DNA of 64,000 nucleotides from Blasia pusilla (Eukaryota > Marchantiophyta > Marchantiopsida > Blasiales). The notes under the pieces are model-generated. The model was not told the origin of the DNA. It did no database searches and saw nothing but the letters and a program-made list of their open reading frames with translations. The stretch covers positions 8,122,001 through 8,186,000 of the forward strand of contig CM114273.1 of assembly GCA_050084515.1 (NCBI GenBank), read 5' to 3'. Made by a program: the position numbers and the translations under genes. Positions 44,558 through 54,500 of the stretch are shown here, piece after piece (the first letter of the stretch is position 1; each line of letters begins with the position of its first letter).

Positions 44558-45469
44558 TGATCCTCATAACCAAACGAGCGCGAAACGTGCTCACGCTATG
44601 ATAGTTTGCGCGTTCAATGGTCTCTTGGAAGAGATGAGAAGCAAAGAAGGTTGAGCATTTTATGCATTAGGAAAACTTAAACCCAAACTTCAGAGGAGTC
44701 GAGTCTAATAAGAGTGGTTGCTAAAAAGGTGATAGCCAGATTTGGAACGTGACTAGCGTTTGGGGTTTTGATTGTATTTTGGAACATAAATTTAAGTCCT
44801 ATGATGAATTTGGAACTAAAAATATGGCGTTGGAAAGCTTATGCAAAGCTAGTTCCAATGAACCAAAGATCTTAGAAAATGCATAGGCAGAGACAAATAA
44901 AATTCATGAAAGCAATTGTACGAGGAGTTGGGTTGAGGGTTAATAAGAGTGACCCAAACATCCCTTCTCCTAAGATAGGGGGAGGGCGAAGAACAACAGA
45001 AGTACTAGCAAGGGGGGAGGTCTCATAGAGTGATTGGGACTTGAACCCTACTTTGGGGCACCACGGGGCGATCCAATGACACGGAATCGATTGGGAGTTT
45101 AGGATTGGGATTCGAAACCCAAACCAAGTCCAATAGAGTGGATTTCGGAGGTCCCTATTGGATTCCAACCCGCGACTCATTTAGTTTGGTCTCATTTTGG
45201 GGCATATGCAAGGTCTATTGGATAGTTGGGATCACTAGGCGTGCGAACGCCGTTTTAGGTGTTTGGACTAACCAAATTTTCTATCCCAAGTGTCAAAAGA
45301 CTTGTCCGTGTTATGAAGCTAGGAATAAGGGAAGGTTGAACTTGATTAAATGACGAGTTGAGAATTCGATGGGTAGGAAAGCTGGTTGACCCAGAAAAGA
45401 CTAACATGAGTTTGTTTGAGTGCAAATAGGCAATGAGAGGGTGTCATACTGAACGTATGCTTTTGCAAC

Positions 45470-45470
<1 letters not shown>
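44553..45470 (+). mobile_element. decayed solo LTR of the chromovirus family
   Basis: It is collinear with the LTR at 22,177-23,141 along its whole length, for example 'GCGTTGGAAAGCTTATG', 'CAGAAGTACTAG', 'AGTTGGGATC(A/G)CTAGGCGTGC' and 'GGAAGGTTGA'. Differences are mostly C/T and G/A, with many CG sites lost, the pattern left by deamination of methylated cytosine. The last ~37 bp of the LTR and all internal sequence are missing. A solo LTR (product of LTR-LTR recombination) or a truncated copy would both fit. Confidence 0.85.

Positions 45471-45473
<3 letters not shown>

Positions 45474-45557
<84 letters not shown>
45474..45557. repeat. (GA)n microsatellite, 42 units
   Basis: Longest GA tract in the window, perfect over 84 bp, directly after the end of the decayed LTR. 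Confidence 0.97.
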
Positions 45558-45562
<5 letters not shown>

Positions 45563-46375
45563 TGTGCACTATGGAGTGATATCATTGTGAGAAAGATCCA
45601 TGATTTATTGGAGATATTTTAATACTTATCGTCTTGATGTTTGGATATCATGAGTTAGCATTGGATCATGTGTGTTTGTGTGTGTAGTCAATAATATCAA
45701 TGTATGTTGTGTAGCGATGTGTATGCGCATAATATCTGGCTCAACATTTGCACGCCTTCCTATGAGGCTCTATTCCTCTTCTTTTTTCCCTAGTTGCCTT
45801 TATCAAAGCCCCCACCTTTGCACAAGCCTTTGCACACTCAATGAGTGGCCAAGCTTGTCTCTTGGCAAGAACCTTCAGAACTTATAAGGCCTACTATGCC
45901 CTTCCTAGGACAAGCCTTATCGTCCAACCCGACTCTCTTCCCATTGATGCACCTACAACATTCTCGTCCTTGTTGTGCATTCCGCGCATCGAGTGCTCCC
46001 CTTCCTCTACCCTCAACTACTCTCTATGCATAACCAGGCGCACTGGCTACCCCCGCGTGACCATGGGGTTGCATCATCCCTATGCGCCTTCACTCCTCAA
46101 ATCTCTATTCACTTTGGCACACTGCCCTATGCAAGTACTACCCTCAATGTCTTTCTTCTTCACTCTTGGCCCTATTGTGGCTTTCCCGTCAGGCCTAAGC
46201 TTATCCCCTTAATACTTGAGTACGTCACTCTTGGATCACATATCTATGCAGCCCAGACTAACCCGACCGCAATTGAAGGTACTAATTTTGTGACTTCACC
46301 GTCTTACCTACTCCTCTATGGAATCCCACACACTTTTGACATAACTTGTCAGTGACTCCATCCAAAACTGGGAGT
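45558..46375. other. non-coding stretch, nothing recognised
   Basis: C-rich, with frames of up to 126 codons on the plus strand that lack any known domain and have poor composition (many Ser/Pro/Leu/Tyr). Probably transposon-derived. Confidence 0.4.
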
Positions 46376-46422
46376 TACCAAGAGTGTGGGAGTTGCCCTA
46401 TGCAACTCCCACACTCTTGGTA
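46376..46422. repeat. perfect 21-bp hairpin
   Basis: Arms 46,376-46,396 and 46,402-46,422 are exact reverse complements around the loop CCTAT. Confidence 0.93.
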
Positions 46423-46622
46423 GCTCTAACAAGACCTACATCTCCCACGTGCAAAGCACTCGCTGTAAGCCGCCTTGACTCTCCTATCTCCTTCGTGGCC
46501 CGTGTGCGTGGCTCTATCCACTTGATGGCTCAAATTTCTTTATCCTGCCCTAACTCACGCACCTACGCTATGGTTATTTTGACCTAATAGTGACTCCCAC
46601 CCTAGCCTCCTTTATTTGATTC

Positions 46623-46668
46623 CCCCCCATTGGCTGCAACCTATGCAAAGCTTGCAGCCAATGGGGGG
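46623..46668. repeat. perfect 17-bp hairpin
   Basis: Arms 46,623-46,639 and 46,652-46,668 (CCCCCCATTGGCTGCAA and complement), loop CCTATGCAAAGC. The loop shares CCTATGCAA with the hairpin 250 bp upstream. Confidence 0.92.
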
Positions 46669-47607
46669 AAATCTCCTTCTTGACTTTCCCGACACTCGTC
46701 GCTCACTCATCGACGCCCACTTGTGAACACCCATGGCCACACGCCACGCTACACTCTGCTATTGTCCCACGTCAACGTGCACCAATGCAATGTGAGAAAA
46801 ATGGACAACACTTCCGTGCATGGTCTTTCAAATGAAAAACGAACACCACAAATGCCAAGTTGCGTCTCCAAGGGCTCCCCACCAAGGCAACTTGCTTGCT
46901 TACCTACATACAAAAAACCCCCCCTTATCCCCTTGCATCTTTATCATGTAAAATCAGAGTAAAAATGACTCACATGGCCAACTTGACTCCTAATCTACAT
47001 CACCATATCGAGCCACATCCACCCTTTGGTATGAGGAAATCTGGACGCTATCAACGTATTTCCTACTACACACAAAGCAAAAGAGGTGCTCCTAAGACCC
47101 AACATGAGAAAGAAGGTTTGGAAAAGCCATCTCTCCTTCTCTTATAGCCTTGGGAAGAGACAAAAGGCATTGATCCCAAAAATAGCCTCCAAACAGCAAT
47201 GTGAGCACAAATGTGTGTGGATGGTAGAGGAGGTCCAATCTTACAAAAATAAGAGTTAGTGCATATATTCACTCGACTCTAATGTTAACAACTAATCATT
47301 ATAAGAAAGAGCTACTATTTTCTAAAGGTCATTCCTTTTCATAAAGGGCTTCACTTCTTTGGGAGAAGAATCACTTAAAAAAGCAACATGCCCTTCCTCA
47401 CATTCTAGTATAGATTGGCAACGAATATGAAGAACAAGAAAATGTTTTGGTTGCACATGCATAAAGACTTTAAAAAAATTGTGCAATATGATTTATTTTT
47501 TATTGGTTGTGATTTAGTCTAGGGCTCTATGAATGCCATTCATCATATTTTAATTTGAAAACCGTAATATTTTTCTTATAATTTATATGCATGTAAAATA
47601 TTTATCT
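46669..47607. other. non-coding stretch, nothing recognised
   Basis: No gene supported. From 47.45 kb the sequence is AT-rich. Confidence 0.4.
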
Positions 47608-47609
47608 AA

Positions 47610-47647
47610 CTATCTAACTCTCTATACAAGTAGAGAGAGTTAGATAG
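47610..47647. repeat. perfect 14-bp hairpin
   Basis: CTATCTAACTCTCT at 47,610-47,623 pairs with 47,634-47,647; loop of 10 nt. Confidence 0.85.
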
Positions 47648-47689
47648 ACTATTTATATAGAGAGAGTGTAATGGTATCATGTCTTCTAC

Positions 47690-48160
47690 ACTGGATTGAT
47701 GAGGATCCATATGTTGCCTTTGATGAGGTCGGAGGACAACTTGAGGAGGTCGAGGATGACTTATTGAGGACTACAGTAACCTAAGAGAGCAATTTCCCCT
47801 TTGTTTTGATATGATCATTTGGAACCATATTGAGGAAAATATGGTTCCAAATGGGGAGTTTACTAGTTTGGGTAAGTTCTTATTAGGTGCATATTTGACT
47901 TTCCATTTGAGGCAATGGCTCTTGACCCACTATCACAAGTCAAGAGCCAAGAAGGTAACCTACAAGCATAGGTGATTGATGAGAGAGCTTGGGGAGAGGG
48001 AAGTGATATACCCAAGGGGTGAGAGCTTGGGAGTTCATCCTTTTGTTGTTTAACTTCTTTGCATAAGGTGGCGGAGCTATGGCCCTTCTTGCCTTGTGAG
48101 TGACCCAATCATATGACTCAAAGATTGGGTTTGATCCAACATAAGAGAGAGATGGATAGT
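47690..48160 (+). repeat. dispersed repeat family R1, copy 3, with internal hairpin
   Basis: The longest match to copy 1 (reverse complement of 15,850-16,350). It starts around 'GAGGAGGTCGAGGATGAC' and continues through 'TTGGAACCATATTGAGG', 'TTGGGTAAGTTCTTA', 'GTCAAGAGCCAAGAAGGTAA', 'GAGAGCTTGGGGAGAGGGAA' and 'CTTGCCTTGTGAGTGACCCA'. A perfect 16-bp hairpin (47,816-47,831 with 47,838-47,853, loop GAGGAA) sits where copy 1 has only a 7-bp stem. Confidence 0.75.
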
Positions 48161-50468
48161 GTGAGCATGGTTTTAGATCGCTTGCTTTATTGAAGATATT
48201 TTGTTACATGATCACCTTTGTATTTAGATGGAATGAGTGAGTATGGTATTTTGTGTTTCTATTTGGCAATAAAAATGTGTATGCACACGACGGATGACCT
48301 TGAGTGTTAGAATCTTGATTTCCTTGTGGTAGAGGGTGGATTTGGATTGATAAGTATATGTAGATTTGAGAAGGAGTTCTCCATGAGAGCTATTTTTACT
48401 TCAATTTTAAATGATAAATATGACTTGGGGTAGGGGAAATTTATTTGGTGCACATGTGTTGTCGAGTTCCCTAACATAGAGAGCCCTTAGAGACGTTGTT
48501 TATAAGATTTTTACATTTTGCCCCATTTAGAAGGCCTTGTTTGGAAGTATTGCCCAACTTTTGTATATATTTCCTAGTAGCAGACTGATGTAGGAAAGAG
48601 AAGAAATATATATTTTTGGAGCAAAAATTAGGGATGGAGGGACGCGCAAGTCTAGGGAGCAATCGACTAGAGAGCAACCGCACAATTAGTGTAGAAGACA
48701 GTTGCATAGTGTATATGAGTCAAGCTCAAACACACACAAGGCTTGAACAAATGTGGGAGCCATTTAAGTTTAGTTGTGGGCTAGGAGCAAGATTCAACAA
48801 AATATTCAGGATTGAATATTTGGTGGGGAATTTTTGCAAAATTTTCAAAAAAAATATTGAATATTCAAGTTTTTGGTTCCCACATAGATGCAAAAATACT
48901 ACAAATAGATGTTTTATCAATGATGAGATATTGAATAGAAAATTTGGGATTGAATTTTTGAGAAGTTTTTGAAAGAAAGTATTGTATATTCAGTCGATGC
49001 AAAACCTTGGCTAGGAACCAGTTAGTTGGACGGTAGAATTGTGCAAGATGATGACATTGCAGTAAGGATAGACAAATTTGTGGACACAACCACGTACACC
49101 TTGCCACGCGATTGGATGGGCTAGTCGTGACCAACCATAGATGCCAAGATGCACGCACTTAGTTGAAGAAAGATCGTCCAAGGCTAGGTAGCCTATGTTA
49201 GGTTAGGTACGAGTATATTAGGGCGCATGTACGTAGGCAAGCGATGCCAAGTAGATGGAGGTGGCCAATTTTGCATGATACATGGTGGAGAAATGATGTG
49301 GTAGTGAAGGTACGATATAAGAATGGATGTGGTTGAGTGTTGAACATTGTAGGATCCAGCTACAAAGTAGCGCAAGATACATAGTCAACTAGGTATAGTT
49401 ATATAGTAGGATTGGCACGGTAGCCATCTGACCATGGTTAGAGTGTCAAGCTTATCATTGCTGGCAAGAAGTTTTGCGTCAGTATTTTTCAGATCTATGA
49501 CATCCGCTAGCCACCAAGAGTTTTTAATTGAGTTCTAACTTACTATCACTATGTCACTTTGTATTGAGATGAGTATCCTCCCCAAGAGTCCACGATGGAG
49601 TGTTAGAGATGATGATATAAGGGCTATAGCTGATCGATAGTCTGCATCTATAGACAAGAGGTTTGCTTAACTTATTGTTGAAGGAGATCTTCATGCCGTG
49701 GAGGTTTCCACACCTTGGCCATACCATATGGAGCAATCATTGTCAACTCTGGAGAGGAGTGAACACACGTGTGTTCAAGTTACTCATTCAAGTTTGATTC
49801 TCACGCTTGTCTCTTGTTATAGAGCATGTTGAGTATAAGGTATAGCTTATGCTAGATTGGTATACTAGTCAAGGTATCGAGTGTTTACTCCTTTTGCATG
49901 TCATGTGGTTATAGATAATATAGAGTGGTTGCTTCAGTAGAGGTTGTGTGAGTGACCATACATTGTGTTTAGCCTAGGGTGAGCCCAAGTGTTTGATTGC
50001 ATGATGTAGGGTTGTTGTCATGAGATTGTCATTAGCGTACATGAGCTGGTGAGGAATGTGGGAGATTAATGATGAGTGTGAATGCTTGAACGTGTAAGCC
50101 TCAGTTTTCATCACAACTTTCTTCCAATATTTAGAAGAACAAGGTAGCTTGAGAAGTAGTGGAGTGAGAAATCTAGGGGTTTCAAGTGAAGAACTACCCA
50201 TGTTCCCAATCGTGGTTGGATTGTCATTATTGGACATCAAGTCTATTGACAAGATTGTAGATGAAGATTATGTCACGTGAAGAGACATGAACGACATGAG
50301 CCAATAAGGGCAAGCACGGGCAACAATTCTCGGTTCTAAGGGGCAATATTGACTCAGATGAATTCATCAAGGAATTTGACAAGTGGTATGATAGAAATAT
50401 GTCTAATGCACCAAGCACCTATTGCACATTTTCCACAATCTCCTGTCGGCTGTTGCAGCCGGATAGTA
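48161..50468. other. AT-rich non-coding stretch
   Basis: No gene supported. Around 48,800-48,990 two ~60-bp stretches (GGATTGAATATTTGG... and GGGATTGAATTTTTG...) are related. The rest shows nothing I recognise. Confidence 0.4.
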
Positions 50469-50498
50469 GGTCTTGGGGTTGCACCCGACCCCAAGACC
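50469..50498. repeat. 11-bp hairpin of a dispersed repeat
   Basis: GGTCTTGGGGT and ACCCCAAGACC around TGCACCCG. The segment resembles 53,981-54,027 inside a synthetase intron, so it is probably part of a small dispersed repeat. Confidence 0.75.
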
Positions 50499-51267
50499 CC
50501 CTAAAAGAGGGACTAGCAATTTAGGGGGTTTCCCACTATCCTGAAATCTGATTTATGCAAGGTAACCAAACCCATATAACCCTAGTAGTGAGCATAGTGA
50601 TGACAAAAAGGAATATATAACTTTACCTTTGGAGGTTTTACACATTTCATAATCATGGATGGAAGCCTAAATTAGACCCTCATACTAGTGTTGTACACTT
50701 TTGGTTATCATGGATCAAGATGAAAAACCACAACATCCTCGAGCAAGAAGAGTGGTAAGGATGAATATTCTTAACTACAAACTTTGATGGTTTTCACAAC
50801 AACCAACAACTTCTATACTGCACGCACACAACCATCATCAAGCATCACCTTACTACACAAGAATTATCTTCATCAACCCAGACTAGTGTTAGTTTAAGAA
50901 ATAGGAGAAATGAAAGGATGATAACCAAACTTCCACACTTCCCGTAATCATCGATCAGAAGTCGACATGAAAGCTTTCAAACATACACGAAAGCGAAAAC
51001 TCGTATGGCTCTCGGAGAGAAAGAGTCATTGCCGGAATCTCCGACAGAGAGGGAACGGGTAGTGAGTGAAGGAACAATTTAGTAACGCGATGTACGACGG
51101 AGTCGTGCTGTGATTGGAGGCCATCATCGTTAGAAGTGGTGAAGTTTTTGTCGCTCCTCAATCGACTTCTCGACTGCGCCTGCGCCTCAGCTCACTCCTG
51201 GTTGCAGGCCTTCAAGACGATCCAGAGAAAGAGCGAGAGGAAAGAGGAGAAGAACGTGAGACGAAGT
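50499..51267. other. upstream region of the isoleucyl-tRNA synthetase gene
   Basis: Promoter-side sequence. No confident TATA box. From about 51,180 it becomes GA-rich, as many plant leaders do. The transcription start is not determinable from sequence alone. Confidence 0.4.
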
Positions 51268-51412
51268 ATGTGAGCAGACAACCCAGGGACAAGGCGAGAA
51301 AAGAAACGAACAGGAAGAGAAGAATGTGAGAGAGGGAGAGAGAGAGAGAGAGAGAGAAGAGTTGAGAAGAAAAGGAGGAGGAGAAGGTTGAGGAGAGCGG
51401 TGAAGAATGTGA
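51268..51412 (+). promoter_or_regulatory. three AUG-stop minimal uORFs in the synthetase leader
   Basis: ATGTGA occurs at 51,268-51,273, 51,324-51,329 and 51,407-51,412, each a start codon directly followed by stop. These are the only ATGs between 51,268 and the main start at 51,527. Contexts are similar (GAAGTATGTGAGC, AGAATGTGAGAG, AGAATGTGAGCC). If the leader is transcribed this far, scanning ribosomes meet three minimal uORFs, a configuration known in plants to cause stalling and tunable translation. Confidence 0.5.
51327..51359. repeat. GA-rich tract in the synthetase leader
   Basis: GAGAGAGGGAGAGAGA-type tract ~170 bp upstream of the start codon. It lies between the second and third minimal uORFs. 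Confidence 0.9.
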
Positions 51413-51526
51413 GCCGCCGTCAGGCAGGCAGGATTGCGGCGGATAGGGAGTTTAAGCAGGGTTCAGGAGGGAGGCGGGGATTGGAGTTGCTGCCGAGGAC
51501 CTTGTGGTTCTGCGGATCGATTCAGC

Positions 51527-54500
51527 ATGGAGGAGGTCTGCGAGGGAAAGGATTACTCGTTTCCCAAAGAGGAGGAGAAGACGCTGGAATTTTGGGAGCG
51601 AATCGGCGCGTTTCAGAAGCAGCTAAAGCTGAGTGAGGGGAAACCGGAGTACGTCTTTTATGACGGGCCTCCTTTCGCCACAGGGATGCCGCATTACGGC
51701 CACATTTTGGCCGGGACAATCAAGGACGTGGTCACTCGGTTTCAGTGTGCGTTGGGGCACCATGTTACTCGTCGCTTTGGGTGGGATACCCATGGGCTGC
51801 CAGTGGAGTATGAAATTGATCAGAAGCTGGGGATTAAAACCCGGGATCAGGTCTTAGAAATGGGAATTGATAAGTATAACGATGAATGTTTGGCAATTGT
51901 CATGCGGTACAGAGAGGAGTGGAGGGCAGTTGTGTCCAGAGTGGGCCGGTGGATTGATTTCGACAATGACTATAAGACTCTGGATCCCTCTTTTATGGAG
52001 AGTGTCTGGTGGGTTTTCAAGCAACTTGTTGATAAGGATCTGGTTTATCGAGGGTTTAAGGTACGCTTATACCCCAAAACAGTCAGACTTTTACTAGAGG
52101 CTAGAGTTCAGGAATCGGTGAACAGATGATTTTTGGGATGCTCTGGGTCAGTCCCTCACTCTTCTGGTTTGCATTTCTGAATGTTCTCCTGTATGTAGCT
52201 CCATTTCTTAAACTCTCAACATGAATTCTATACTTCACTCGGTTGTGTCGGGTAAGAGAGAAGTGACTTCTCCTGTAAGTAAATAAAGAAAGTATCCCTC
52301 TGTATGCAGGTGATGCCTTACAGCACAGGGTGTAATACTCCCCTATCCAATTTTGAAGCCGGTCTAAATTTTAAGGTGGGTTCTTCCGCTGGAAATATTA
52401 CATCTGCATTTGAAATATGTCAGATACTACATGCAGATTTATCTTTTCTCTAGTACATTTATTTTAGAGTTACTCGTCATTGAATCAATCACCTCTTTTT
52501 CGAGCAGGATGTTTCAGATCCAGCAGTACTTGTGACCTTCCCTCTAGAAGGGGATGAACATGGAGCAGGAATGGTAGCTTGGACAACCACCCCATGGACT
52601 CTGCCAAGCAATCTTATTTTGTGTATCAATGCCGATTTCACATATGTGAAGGTAAGTTTTCAATACTTCTCATCATCCATTTCCTAGTTCTCTGGTCTCA
52701 GTTCACTGTCATTTCAACATAGTGCACACATCTCTACAATCATAGACCTGGAATCTGGAAATTTATCTCATGGTAAATTTCTTTTGCTCTAGGTCCTTTT
52801 GCAGACTCAACTCAAGGGTGTAGCTAGAGCCTTCTGCTGGCTGTGCGAGTCATAATCATGTCCTTGTTGAGTTCAGGTCAAAAGCAAAGCAAGTGGAGCA
52901 GTGTACATTGTTGCTGAGTCTCGATTGTCTGCTCTTCCAACACCTAGCAAGAAAGGCAAGACAGAGGTTACTTCTAAGACAGAAGTGGCCACGCCCCCTG
53001 AGACACATGGCAAGGTGTCAGGGAAAAAAGGTGACAAGAAAGCTCCAAAGCAAGAGTCTACTGCGACGGTTGACACCAGTGCCTATCAAGTACTAGCAAG
53101 TTATAAAGGATCTGAACTTGTGGGCAGAAAGTAAGTGATGGGTTGGTTAGTTGGCACTCTGCCTACTCAGGCCATCTTATGGATCTACTTTTGGGTTAAC
53201 TTTGACTCATCTGGTGTACAGTTTGGATTTGAATATTTTTTCTTCATCTTGAAACCTGATGAAGGTCTTCTTTGATTTTTGGAATGCTTGAATGTGTCTG
53301 ATTATGCGAGCAGATACACCCCTCTGTTCCCATACTTCATGGATTACTCAAAGGAGGCCTTCAAAGTGGCGGCAGATAGCTATGTCACGGATGATGCTGG
53401 TACAGGGGTTGTTCATTGTGCTCCAGCTTTTGGAGAGGATGATTACCGAGTTTGTTTACTTGCAGGGGTCATCAAGAAGGTGCTGTGTCATGTCTTCATA
53501 CATTAGGGGGATTATTTTGCTGTAAACTGGACCCTGTCACAAATTACATCTTCTCTTCATTCTGTCTCAAATTTCTAGCAGGTCCCCAGCTTAGGATATC
53601 TTTGGTGGCTATCAGTGTTCATAAACATGGTTGATGTGGCAGGGAGGAGAACTACCAAATCCAGTGGACGCAAATGGTTGTTTCACAGAAGTTGTCTCTG
53701 ACTTTAAAGGTCGCTATGTCAAAGAAGCTGATAAGGATATCATATCTTGTGTGAAGGTGTGTATATGAAATAATTCTGTTACGAAGTAGACAGATAGGAG
53801 AAGTTAAAATTTATTAGGATAGCCAGATCAGCCCTTCGGACCTCCTCCTTTGCAGGTCATGTGATCTCAAATATATCTGTTTTTACTTGAAAATAGATAG
53901 AGTAAGCAGGAGTAAAACTTGTAGGCCTACAGGATGGTCCTTCCAGCCTAAACCCAAAACGGGGTACCTAGGGAGGTACTCTGGGGGTTGCATCCCAGGA
54001 TGTGGGGCTTATTGAGACCCCCTATCACTTTCCACTTTCAGTCACTATGGATCTTATGGGTTTGAAAGACAACCTTTATCCACTTTTCCAACAGTAGGCA
54101 GCTCTTGTGAAGTGAACAAGTTGCAAAGTTACATCCCTTGCAAATGTCTAAGTTACCTTGTTTGGAGGGACAGTATGGCTTTCCCAGCTTAAGTGTGGTG
54201 TCCTCAGTTGACAAAGTGATGCCAAAGCCTAAAGTTTTATCGAAAGTCTAATGAGATACTCTTGCGTATGGTGGCATAACAGGCCAAGGGAAGATTAGTC
54301 AGCTCGGGTTCTATCATGCACTCATATCCTTTCTGCTGGCGTTCAGAGACTCCTTTGCTCTACAAGGCTGTTCCCAGCTGGTGGGTACAATCATTAGCTT
54401 TCCTTGATATTTTTGTTAAGTGTGCTGCAAACCAGGAGTTGTTGCCTGCTCTTTTAGAATGCAGGATCATTTTATTTCTCTTGCAGCTTTAGCTTATGTT

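Noticed and set aside
45841-46355. Plus-strand frames of 123 and 126 codons
   Set aside because: Overlapping frames open in several phases with poor composition and no known motif.
51434-51526. In-frame extension of 31 codons upstream of the synthetase start, possible organelle transit peptide
   Set aside because: The upstream frame has no ATG; it would need a TTG start. Homology of the family begins right after the ATG at 51,527.
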